This document shows positions 29,901 to 37,577 of a stretch of DNA of 64,000 bases, piece after piece. How positions within the stretch are numbered: position 1 is the first letter of the stretch; each line of letters begins with the position of its first letter. The stretch lies in NCBI GenBank assembly GCA_039105265.1, contig JAPFFF010000019.1, positions 620,001 through 684,000 of the forward strand, given 5' to 3'. The DNA comes from Tritrichomonas musculus (taxonomy: Eukaryota; Parabasalia; Tritrichomonadida; Tritrichomonadidae). The position numbers and the translations under genes were made by a program. A model generated the notes under the pieces. The model did no database searches and was not told where the DNA came from. It worked only from the letters and a program-made list of their open reading frames with translations.

Positions 29901-32900
29901 GTGCTAAACCAACCAAAAAGAGTAAAACATTATCATCAGATAAAGAAAACGAATCAGATGAATACAGCAGCCATTTAGCGAAATCCAAGAAAGTTGGCAA
30001 AGATCCCAAATGGATTGTTCCAGCAGAAGATGAGTCGGAAGTATGGAAAGAAGCAATTTCACGCGCTAAACCAACCAAAAAGAGCAAAACAATTTCATCA
30101 GATAATGAAGATTCATATGATAATGATGGAGAAAACGAATCAGATGAATACAGCAGCCATTTAACGAAATCCAAGAAAGTTGGCAAAGATCCAAAATGGA
30201 TTGTTCCAGCAGAAGATGAGTCGGAAGTATGGAAAGAAGCAGTCTCTCGTTCAAAGAAGAATAAAAGGAACAAGACAGTTTCATCAGATAATGAAGATTC
30301 ATATGATAACGAAAAAGAAAACGAATCAGATGAATACAGCAGCCATTTAACGAAATCCAAGAAAGTTGGCAAAGATCCCAAATGGATTGTTCCAGCAGAA
30401 GACGAATCAGAAGTATGGAAAGAAGCAGTCTCTCGTTCAAAGAAAAATAAAAAGAGCAAAACAATTTCATCAGATAATGAAGATTCATATGATAATGAAA
30501 AAGAAAACGAATCAGATGAATATAGCAATCATTTAACGAAATCCAAGAAAGTTGGCAAAGATCCCAAATGGATTGTTCCAGCAGAAGATGAGTCGGAAGT
30601 ATGGAAAGAAGCAATTTCACGCGCTAAACCAACCAAAAAGAGCAAAACAATTTCATCAGATAATGAAGATTCATATGATAATGATGGAGAAAACGAATCA
30701 GATGAATACAGCAATCATTTAACGAAATCCAAGAAAGTTGGCAAAGATCCCAAATGGATTGTTCCAGCAGAAGATGAGTCGGAAGTATGGAAAGAAGCAG
30801 TTTCACGTTCAAAGAAGAATAAAAGAAGCAAAACAATTTCATCAGATAATGAAGATTCATATGAGAATGAAAAAGAAAACGAATCAGATGAATATAGCAA
30901 TCATTTAACGAAATCCAAGAAAGTTGGCAAAGATCCCAAATGGATTGTTCCAGCAGAAGACGAATCAGAAGTATGGAAAGAAGCAGTCTCTCGTTCAAAG
31001 AAAAATAAAAAGAGCAAAACAATTTCATCAGATAATGAAGATTCATATGAGAATGAAAGCACGAAGAAGAACTTAGCTAGATCAGCTAAAATAGAAAAAA
31101 ATCCTAAATGGGTTGTTGATGCTGACGAAGAAGATGCAGTCTTGCAAAATGCTTTATCACAGGCCAAAAAGCAGAAGAAAAGTTCTCATTCTGAGGAAGA
31201 GACCGAGTCAGAAAATGATCAGCCTCCAAAGTCAAACAATTCCAAGCGCAACAAGCAAATTTATCAGTCAGATTCTACTGAATCAGAAGACAACATGGCT
31301 TACCTGCAAAAAGGAGACAAGAGAAACAAGAAAGATAACTCCAAAGCAAAGAAGAAGCTACAATTATCAGACAACGAAGAAGAGGAAGAAAGAAACGATG
31401 AAGAACAGATTTTAAGCAAATCAATAAACAAGAAGAAAGTCGATCCTAAATCAAGGAAGAAGCTAAGCTTGTTGGACAACGAAGAAGAGGAAGAAAGAAA
31501 CGATGAAGAACAGATTTTAAGCAAATCACGAAACAAGAAGAAAGACGATCCTAAATCAAGGAAGAAGCTAAGCTTGTTGGACAACGAAGAAGAGGAAGAA
31601 AGAAACGATGAAGAACAGATTTTAAGCAAATCACGAAACAAGAAGAAAGACGATCCTAAATCAAGGAAGAAGCTACAATTATCAGACAACGAAGAAGAGG
31701 AAGAAAGAAACGATGAAGAACAGATTTTAAGCAAATCACGAAACAAGAAGAAAGACGATCCTAAATCAAGGAAGAAGCTAAGCTTGTTGGACAACGAAGA
31801 AGAGGAAGAAAGAAACGATGAAGAACAGATATTGAGCAAATCAACGAACAAGAACAAGAACAAGAACAGAAGAAATAAGAAAGTGAACAATTACGACTAC
31901 TCAGAATACTCAGAACAAGAAGTACAAAAGCCGAATGCAAAAGTAGAAAAGAAAAATGAAGAAGAGGAGAGAACCGAAGAAGAAGAAAGGTTGGAGAACA
32001 AGAGGAAGAAGAACAAACCTCAAAAGAAGGACGTCGTCATCTCAGGAGATGAATATTCGGAAGATCAGAATCAAGCAAGCAAGAAAAAGATAAAGAACAG
32101 AAAACAAACTGAAGAAGAAGAACTCGAAGAACCTCCTAAGAAGACAAAAGGAAAGAATCAGAATAAAAAGAAGATAAACGAGTTTGATTACTCAGATAAT
32201 GATGAGAGCATGCCAGATAACAAGAAGAATTACAATGAGGAAGAAGAGATTGATGAGAGACATAGAAAATCAAAAGTAAATAGAAATAAAGATAAAAATA
32301 TTAGAAAGATTACAAATGATGAACAACAATATTCATCTGATATTGAAGATGAGAAAATAAATTCAAAACAAAAGAAAAAACCAAGATTGCCTCCTAAGAT
32401 TCAAGAAGAAACTGGATTTTCTGAAGGTTCTTACTCAGAAAACGAAACAAAACCAATTATCAAATCAAATCAGAGAAATAGTAATATTAGGAAACAACCT
32501 AAAGAACAAGAAGTACAAGAAGATGAAGAAATAAACAAGAAGCCAAACACTAGAGGAAAGAATAAGAAACTTCCTTTATTTGAAGAAGAATCTTCAGATG
32601 ATAGGGAACGACCAATTAGCCATTCAAAAGATAAACGAACAAATAGAAATTCATTAAATCAAGATCAACAAAACTTACAAAATCAAAGAAATAGACCATC
32701 AAAGATTGAAGAAAACGATGATGTAAATACTCATCGTAGAAGAAGGTCAAATGATAATCCAAGAAATAGGATTCGTCAAGAAGATGAAAATAATGAAATA
32801 GAAGATGAAAACAATAGAAGAAGAAACTACAGAGAGAAACAAAGACCATCTGATAGAAATAACAGAAACTCAATTGCTGATGAGGAACCAATACACCATA

Positions 32901-33376
32901 GACAACATAGTCCACGTAGATCAAGCCAACAAGCTGGAGATGAGCATGAAAGGACACTTCGTCGTAGATCTAGTCAGCAAGCTGGTGAAGAGCAAGAAGG
33001 AAAACAACATCGTAGATCTAGTCAGCAAGCTGGTGAAGAGCAAGAAGGAAAACATCGTCGTAGATCTGGCCAGCCAGCTGGTGAAGAGCAAGAAGGAAAA
33101 CAACATCGTAGATCTAGCCAGCTAGCTGGTGAAGAGCAAGAAGGAAAACAACATCGTAGATCTAGCCCACAACCAGAAGGAAGGCATAGAAAGAGAGGAA
33201 GCAGACGAGAAACAGAAGATTATAACATTGCTCCAGAAGTTATTTATGATCCTCCATCTTGGGATGAATTTCCACTTCCATCTGTTCCTAATTGCCATGA
33301 TACAGAATTATTGCGAGAACTTGAAGAGAATTATAAGTTTTCGAATATGATTTATAAGTTGAAGCATCAAAAATAA
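26921..33376 (+). CDS. CARMIL-like leucine-rich repeat protein with long repetitive charged tail
   Basis: The product has 2151 residues. Residues ~1-125 look like the PH-like domain that opens CARMIL-type proteins. Residues ~200-650 are ribonuclease-inhibitor-type leucine-rich repeats (LSSLTVRGCNISLDSIFQCL, LMILDVSNNKS, LKKANVSCNNLGDDGIETLK). The tail has three separate arrays: about 12 modules with the core GKDPKWIVPAEDESEVWKEA (29150-31180, mostly 62-residue period); five 35-residue units (LSLLDNEEEEERNDEEQILS, 31357-31870); and five 16-residue SSQQAGEEQEGKQHRR units (32918-33165). CARMIL proteins regulate actin capping protein at the membrane. I cannot point to a capping-protein-binding motif here, so the role is by analogy. 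It is intronless, with a CTTTTTGAA motif 31 nt before the ATG. Confidence 0.75.
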   Translation: MSEKLSKAEEMAAKQCELILKTCFINRFNGKKSEKRILVVSDISMIVYKESKDSLSEEDNILWTEISSYNFDKDHGIFDMKYEKKKQLKFSALDENKEADTNFLSEKFNIIIASQRTPSELKEIKFKENSANKSMVYGFLGRFNGSFKKGKTYKPNKVAYNYLMRTLVGSLREIDFKSPGNSDKIDTFYDQLLDSFQLLFNSQNDKNKCESLLLGGFGDKFDPYVSLSKHIPNYPILKHLLVDNNSPKKFKNFCDAAKKNKGLKGISISCLEIKKDILSPLKDLSSSNKFTSINFLKNSIKDEKILEEYLSSQTSLNMIGFYNIKCLSKGLKPLFQKLEKLSSLSSLTVRGCNISLDSIFQCLNSNILPHLMILDVSNNKSDFTKTPSHVPNGLKYIYANGIEWKGDDFTKFMKFICTREWPNGINLSLNKTTLKGESEPINILNESFEKINSYPVFPLVSLAWDSNSSLLSEKFYEFLTLNKNLSSLSMNECFINNDESTIELATEFASNVLPSLNNLSTLSISGAPVNYATNSLPENGNSIKPIIESLHSLPSLKKANVSCNNLGDDGIETLKNAISESSTINAINIDDTQFKSIQILNSFADSCESKKPMEALYPYNLINHLSSSNDFSEKDEIDNLKKKFYLIQTGEAVDENIFPFDIPLKIEFDDLLGNHPIYVTKELEELFASEIPSEEPNLIKIEGDEDEIEVQEQNEDEAHDEPEVEKDKDKDKKDKKDKKESKPTKIGHDPKWIIPAKSEDKAWKEAVARAAAAKKDEAPSHPSEDEGGLSKSVNVNEPDWIIPADKESSEWEAAVARAKSANSDNEPSHHSDNANFNNDDSNNQGNLGDSVKIGEDPSWIVPVEDQSEVWKEAVSRAKASSKSKTKSSDNESVNDNKKANDSDEYSNQLTKSKKIGKDPNWIIATDDESEAWEEAVSRAKASKKSKSVSSDNEKENESDEYSNQLTKSKKVGKDPKWIVPVEDESEVWEEAVSRAKPTKKSKTLSSDKENESDEYSSHLAKSKKVGKDPKWIVPAEDESEVWKEAISRAKPTKKSKTISSDNEDSYDNDGENESDEYSSHLTKSKKVGKDPKWIVPAEDESEVWKEAVSRSKKNKRNKTVSSDNEDSYDNEKENESDEYSSHLTKSKKVGKDPKWIVPAEDESEVWKEAVSRSKKNKKSKTISSDNEDSYDNEKENESDEYSNHLTKSKKVGKDPKWIVPAEDESEVWKEAISRAKPTKKSKTISSDNEDSYDNDGENESDEYSNHLTKSKKVGKDPKWIVPAEDESEVWKEAVSRSKKNKRSKTISSDNEDSYENEKENESDEYSNHLTKSKKVGKDPKWIVPAEDESEVWKEAVSRSKKNKKSKTISSDNEDSYENESTKKNLARSAKIEKNPKWVVDADEEDAVLQNALSQAKKQKKSSHSEEETESENDQPPKSNNSKRNKQIYQSDSTESEDNMAYLQKGDKRNKKDNSKAKKKLQLSDNEEEEERNDEEQILSKSINKKKVDPKSRKKLSLLDNEEEEERNDEEQILSKSRNKKKDDPKSRKKLSLLDNEEEEERNDEEQILSKSRNKKKDDPKSRKKLQLSDNEEEEERNDEEQILSKSRNKKKDDPKSRKKLSLLDNEEEEERNDEEQILSKSTNKNKNKNRRNKKVNNYDYSEYSEQEVQKPNAKVEKKNEEEERTEEEERLENKRKKNKPQKKDVVISGDEYSEDQNQASKKKIKNRKQTEEEELEEPPKKTKGKNQNKKKINEFDYSDNDESMPDNKKNYNEEEEIDERHRKSKVNRNKDKNIRKITNDEQQYSSDIEDEKINSKQKKKPRLPPKIQEETGFSEGSYSENETKPIIKSNQRNSNIRKQPKEQEVQEDEEINKKPNTRGKNKKLPLFEEESSDDRERPISHSKDKRTNRNSLNQDQQNLQNQRNRPSKIEENDDVNTHRRRRSNDNPRNRIRQEDENNEIEDENNRRRNYREKQRPSDRNNRNSIADEEPIHHRQHSPRRSSQQAGDEHERTLRRRSSQQAGEEQEGKQHRRSSQQAGEEQEGKHRRRSGQPAGEEQEGKQHRRSSQLAGEEQEGKQHRRSSPQPEGRHRKRGSRRETEDYNIAPEVIYDPPSWDEFPLPSVPNCHDTELLRELEENYKFSNMIYKLKHQK
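29460..31060 (+). repeat. 186-bp coding tandem repeat
   Basis: The central copies are nearly identical at DNA level with a ~186-bp period (62 codons) and end in SDEYSNHLTKSKKVGKDPKW-type units. Divergence grows toward both ends of the array, as expected from unequal exchange acting mainly at the centre. Confidence 0.9.
31357..31870 (+). repeat. 105-bp coding tandem repeat
   Basis: Five copies of a 35-codon unit alternate between two variants of the unit's first residues (LQLSDNEE and LSLLDNEE). Confidence 0.9.
32918..33165 (+). repeat. 48-bp coding tandem repeat
   Basis: Five 16-codon units encode RRSSQQAGEEQEGKQH with small changes, close to the protein's C-terminus. Confidence 0.9.
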
Positions 33377-33628
33377 GTTGAATTGTAAAAATTTCATTTT
33401 TGTTTTAATAACCATTTATTATTATATTTATTTTTTAAATAAATGCAAAAAATTAAAACAATTCCCATTTCTAAAAGAAATAAAAAAACTTTTATTTACT
33501 CAACATCCTTCTAAAATTTTATCCAACATCCCAAAATTTTCTCACAAAAATTATAAATACTCACCGTTTTCAATTGAAAATATATGTCACAATTTTATCT
33601 GAATTTTTTTTTATATCATTTTTTAATA

Positions 33629-35701
33629 ATGAATATGGAAAAAGCGAACGAAATTGAAAATATTATAGTAATCGAAAAAACATTTCAAAACATTTTACTT
33701 GAATTTCTCGATAACGAAGATAACAACGAAGAAGTTTATGAAAACATAATACAATTTTTTGTTGATCGCAATATATATGACGATCCGTTAGAAATCAAAG
33801 CAGTGCTTCATTTAATACTAAAAATATCGAAAGATCATCATCGAAACATCACATTTTTTGATAAAATCGAACAAATTCTTCTTCATTTGAAAAATTCAAT
33901 AAAACGTTATTTTACAACATATGGACTATTTAATATTTTCCGAAGCAACAAACGAATTCTACTTTTTTTTATCGAAAAGAAAATAATCACAATAGATCAG
34001 AATATTGTTGACACAATAGCACATTCATCATACAAAGATTCAAATTACATTCAATATTTCTATCCTGAAATTAAGAACTTTTTGAATGACGAAAATTTCA
34101 AACAAGGAAAAGAATTTTATGAATATGATATTGAAAATTTTGATGAAAAAAGAAAAATCGGAGAAAACGACAATCATATCTGCAAATTAATTAGAGAGGA
34201 TTTGATTGATGAATTCATATCACATGTCAGTCAAAATAATATCAGTCCTTCATCAAAAGTAAAAGAATCAATTTATGAAACTAACTCATATTTACTTAAA
34301 AAAATTCCTACATTAATTGAATATTCAGCATTTTTTGGATCAACACAAATTTTCAAATATTTGTATACAAATATACAAATGAATAATGAATACGTTCAGG
34401 GAAGTTCACTTTGGCTATATTCAATACATGGCAGAAATCCAGAAATAATTAATTTTCTTGAGGAAAAATATGGAAAATTAGAAAACGAATTATTTAATGA
34501 AGGTTTAATTGAGTCAATTAAATGTCATCATAATGAAGTATCAGATTATATGATTAGAAATTATAGTGAAATCACGAATTTCGAAAATTTGAATGTATTA
34601 TCCAAAAGTTTCAAATATTACAATTTTGCGTATTTCCCAAGTGATTTGTTAAAAACTTCGACTTTTTATGAATTATGCAAATATAATCATTGTAAGTTAG
34701 TTGATATGATTCTGAATTTATATAAAATATATGATAAATGCGAAATCAATTGGAATTATATATTAAGAACAGCGTCAAATAAAGGTAATAAAGAAATCAT
34801 CCAAACCATAATGCGTTATGTAGGAATTGTTGAAAAGTCTTTTCAAAGCTGTTCATCACTTATCGAAATTACAATTCCATCATCTGTTCGATCAATAGAA
34901 GATTATGCATTTAGTGACTGCAGCTCATTAAAACAAATAACAATACCTTTTTCAGTTACTTCAATTGGAAAAGAATCTTTCGATAGATGCTCATCATTAG
35001 AACAAATAATTATTCCATCATCTGTAACTGATATTGGAGAAGGTTGTTTTTATGGCTGTTCATCATTGAAGAGAGCATCTATTTCTTCATCTTTGAAAAT
35101 AATAAGTGATGAAACTTTTTATCGTTGCTCATCGTTGTCACAAATTTCAATTCCAAGTTCTGTTGAAATAATTGGTAATTCTGCTTTTAAGTGTTGCTCA
35201 TCATTAAAACAAGTTGTCATTCCTTCTTCAGTTAAAGAAATCGGAGAAAATGCTTTTTGTTGGTGCTCTTCACTAATTGAAATAAAAATACCATCATCAG
35301 TGAAAATAATTGGAAAGTCTGCTTTTTCGGGTTGCTCTTCTTTAACTAAAGTTGAAATTCCACCTTCTATAAATTCGATTAAAGAACTTTGCTTCTCATT
35401 TTGCTCTTCATTGGAAAAAATAATTATTCCTTATTCTGTATTGTCGATTGACGATTGTGCTTTTTTGGGATGCTCTTCACTAACATTTGCATCAATTTCA
35501 TCATCAGTAATTTCCATTGGAGAAGAAGCTTTTTCTGGATGCTCATCTCTTAAAGATATTTCAATTCCTGCTTCTGTCACTGAAATAGAAAAAGATGCTT
35601 TTAAAGGATGCTCTTTATTATCAATGATAAAAATTCCTTCTTCTATTACTTCAATTGGATTATATGCCTTTCCTTCAATAACAAAAGTTATACATGTCTA
35701 A
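33629..35701 (+). CDS. BspA-like LRR_5 protein with DUF3447/ankyrin-like N-terminus
   Basis: The product has 690 residues from the Met at 33629. The frame extends to 33584, but that lead is AT-rich and hydrophobic (MSQFYLNFFLYHF), so the later MNMEKANEIE start is preferred. The N-terminal ~400 residues match the ankyrin-like DUF3447 type common in trichomonads (YSAFFGSTQIFKYLYTN ... LWLYSIHGRNPEIINFLEE). From ~34846 come twelve 23-residue LRR_5 units of the pattern FxxCSSLxxIxIPSSVxxIGxxA plus a partial one. BspA-like LRRs in bacteria and Trichomonas mediate adhesion. Here no signal peptide or transmembrane anchor is evident, so a surface position is not supported and an intracellular scaffold is equally likely. 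Confidence 0.85.
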   Translation: MNMEKANEIENIIVIEKTFQNILLEFLDNEDNNEEVYENIIQFFVDRNIYDDPLEIKAVLHLILKISKDHHRNITFFDKIEQILLHLKNSIKRYFTTYGLFNIFRSNKRILLFFIEKKIITIDQNIVDTIAHSSYKDSNYIQYFYPEIKNFLNDENFKQGKEFYEYDIENFDEKRKIGENDNHICKLIREDLIDEFISHVSQNNISPSSKVKESIYETNSYLLKKIPTLIEYSAFFGSTQIFKYLYTNIQMNNEYVQGSSLWLYSIHGRNPEIINFLEEKYGKLENELFNEGLIESIKCHHNEVSDYMIRNYSEITNFENLNVLSKSFKYYNFAYFPSDLLKTSTFYELCKYNHCKLVDMILNLYKIYDKCEINWNYILRTASNKGNKEIIQTIMRYVGIVEKSFQSCSSLIEITIPSSVRSIEDYAFSDCSSLKQITIPFSVTSIGKESFDRCSSLEQIIIPSSVTDIGEGCFYGCSSLKRASISSSLKIISDETFYRCSSLSQISIPSSVEIIGNSAFKCCSSLKQVVIPSSVKEIGENAFCWCSSLIEIKIPSSVKIIGKSAFSGCSSLTKVEIPPSINSIKELCFSFCSSLEKIIIPYSVLSIDDCAFLGCSSLTFASISSSVISIGEEAFSGCSSLKDISIPASVTEIEKDAFKGCSLLSMIKIPSSITSIGLYAFPSITKVIHV

Positions 35702-35995
35702 ACTTTTCCTAAAAAAATGACGTTTAGAAAATTCACTTTTCAGATATTGACAATCTTTAGTATTAAAATTGTTATTTATTATTAATACTGATTCTATATT
35801 TTTTTTATTTTTGATCCAATAGATAAATTTTTTTTAATTTTTTTTTTTGAAAGAAAAAAAACGTGAATTTTTTTGAACGATTAAAAGTGAAACAAATTTT
35901 CAAGTATAAAAACTTTTTGAATTCATAAATGATATATAAACGGCTTTTATTGCTCTCAATTCATAAAATCTTTAACAAACTTTCTTCTTTAGCAA

Positions 35996-37271
35996 ATGGG
36001 AGACAACCAGAGAGAAATTTTTCGAAGCTTGCGAGAACTGTTACAAAATGGAGATTATTTTGAATATACTTCTAAATTAGAGGAATTGAATGATATTGAT
36101 TATATGGACTCAGACGGTGTTTTTTAATTATTAATTCAATACTTTACTCCATCTCTCGATATTTATATCAAATTATCCTGCTTTTATTGCTACTTTAAGT
36201 CGATGTAAGAATATAGATATACAAAACGTTTTTTTTTTTTTTTTATAGAGCTAAATTAACACCAGTACATATTGCAGCAGAAGAAGGAGATTTACATATT
36301 TGTGCATCACTTCTTCAAGCCGGCGCTAATCCTAATATTAGAGACTGCAAAGGAATTTTATTTTAATAATGTTCTTATGTTTTTTTTATGTTTAATTTTC
36401 TTATAGGACTCCCCTTAATTATGCCATTCGAAAAATGAATTTACAAACTATTCGTCTACTTTTAGATTACAAGGCTGATCCAAACTACCTCTATAATGGT
36501 AAATCTATGCTTTCATATGCTGCTCAGACAGGTAATTTTCAAGCTATTAAGATGCTTATTGACGCAGGTGCTGATACTCATAGGGGCAGCCCTCAACCTC
36601 TTGAAACTATTATAAAGTTCGGTAGCCGTGAATGCTTAGCGGCCCTTCTTGATGGACACATGAATGATCTTTTGGTACCAATAAATGGGCATCTTCCCAT
36701 TGAAATTGCTTTAGAAGCTGAAACAACACTTTTGAGCGTTATTGCTGTTTTCACTAAAAGGGAGATTGATAAAGCTAAAAAAGAAGGAACTCAAAGTAAA
36801 GTTCCAGAATTTCCTCCAAAGAACATGAAACGTTCCAAAGTGAAGAAATTAAACGCAGCTCTTAAACAAAATGATTATTTACTTCCTGTTGATGTTGTAA
36901 GACGATCAATCATGAATATCAAGTCACCTTGGAAAACGAAGGATGAACTGGAAAAAAAACAAAACTCAGATGAAGTAGAGAGTATTGAACGATCGCTTGC
37001 AGAATCTATGAATATGTCTAAAAATGCAGCTATGTCTAGAAAGATTGCTGCAATGGCATCAGAGTATGGCAATATGGGCGACGGATCAATAAATTATCAA
37101 GTTCCACCAACTCCATTTAGACTAAATGGAAATGAGGATGATGAAGATGAAGATGACATTAATTCAAGAACGAGAAGTCCAAACAGATCTTTAGTCAGAT
37201 TACCAAATGATTCAGATTCAGGCCCTGAATATGAGATGCGTTATCATCTTGCTTCTCCGAAAACACCTTAA
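35996..37271 (+). CDS. Ankyrin-repeat protein, apparently three exons
   Basis: Exon 1 (35996 to about 36117) begins MGDNQREIFRSLRELLQNGD and ends YMDSDG. Exon 2 (about 36249-36353) encodes KLTPVHIAAEEGDLHICASL, then LQAGANPNIRDCKG. Exon 3 (about 36407-37271) opens TPLNYAIRKMNLQTIRLLLD and continues to ...YHLASPKTP. Spliced together this is ~363 residues: four to five ankyrin repeats, a basic linker and an acidic C-terminus (GNEDDEDEDDINS). The ankyrin consensus runs cleanly across both gaps, and each gap ends in a T run followed by TATAG. A CTTTTTGAA motif lies 76 nt before the ATG. Ankyrin repeats bind protein partners; the target is unknown. If splicing is wrong, translation would start at 36435 and give 278 residues. 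Confidence 0.7.
36118..36248 (+). other. Candidate intron 1 of the ankyrin gene
   Basis: About 131 bp, with stops in all useful frames. It ends in a 17-T run then ATAG. The frame-preserving junction falls at G(36117), so the intron starts TGTTTT, or GTGTTT if both ends shift one base left (then ending ATA). The boundary is ambiguous by one base. Confidence 0.5.
36354..36406 (+). other. Candidate intron 2 of the ankyrin gene
   Basis: About 53 bp, T-rich, ending TTCTTATAG. No GT lies at the usable 5' junction (AAAGG/AATTTTAT), so the 5' splice site would be non-canonical. It contains neither the GTATGT start nor the ACTAAC..ACAG end of Trichomonas introns. Confidence 0.45.
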
Positions 37272-37577
37272 GAAAAGATCACTCACACATTGTGATGCGA
37301 TAATGATGTACTTTTTATTAAAACAAAAAAATCTCAATCATTTCATTTACAAGTTATCATTTTTTCTCAATTTTTTTTTTGGCGGGGAAAATTGTGAATA
37401 AACAAGCCGTTAAGGCTTCACAATTTTGTGAAAAAAGTGAAATATTTCATTCAAAAAAATATAAAAAAATTTCATTTCTTTTATTTTTTATTTACCATCA
37501 CGCAAAAATGAATCTTCCAAAAAAAAAAAAAAAAAAAGAGAGAGCTAAAAATTCATTTTATATTTAAGTGATAATTA
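37272..37577. other. Convergent spacer with A/T runs
   Basis: A 306-bp region between the ankyrin and SEH-repeat genes with a poly(A) run at 37520-37537. Nothing else is seen. Confidence 0.5.

Noticed and set aside
29515-31890. Long minus-strand ORFs (up to 337 codons) opposite the CARMIL-like gene
   Set aside because: They are antisense readings of the acidic coding repeats with the same period. The plus-strand frame is continuous over 2151 codons with recognisable domains.
29150-33165. Regular repeats resembling a CRISPR array
   Set aside because: The repeats are in-frame coding units without unique spacers, in a eukaryotic gene.
36249-36265. 3' splice site at TTAACACCAG, similar to the Trichomonas ACTAACACACAG signal
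   Set aside because: Using it would remove the conserved LTP of the ankyrin repeat. The upstream TATAG keeps the repeat whole.
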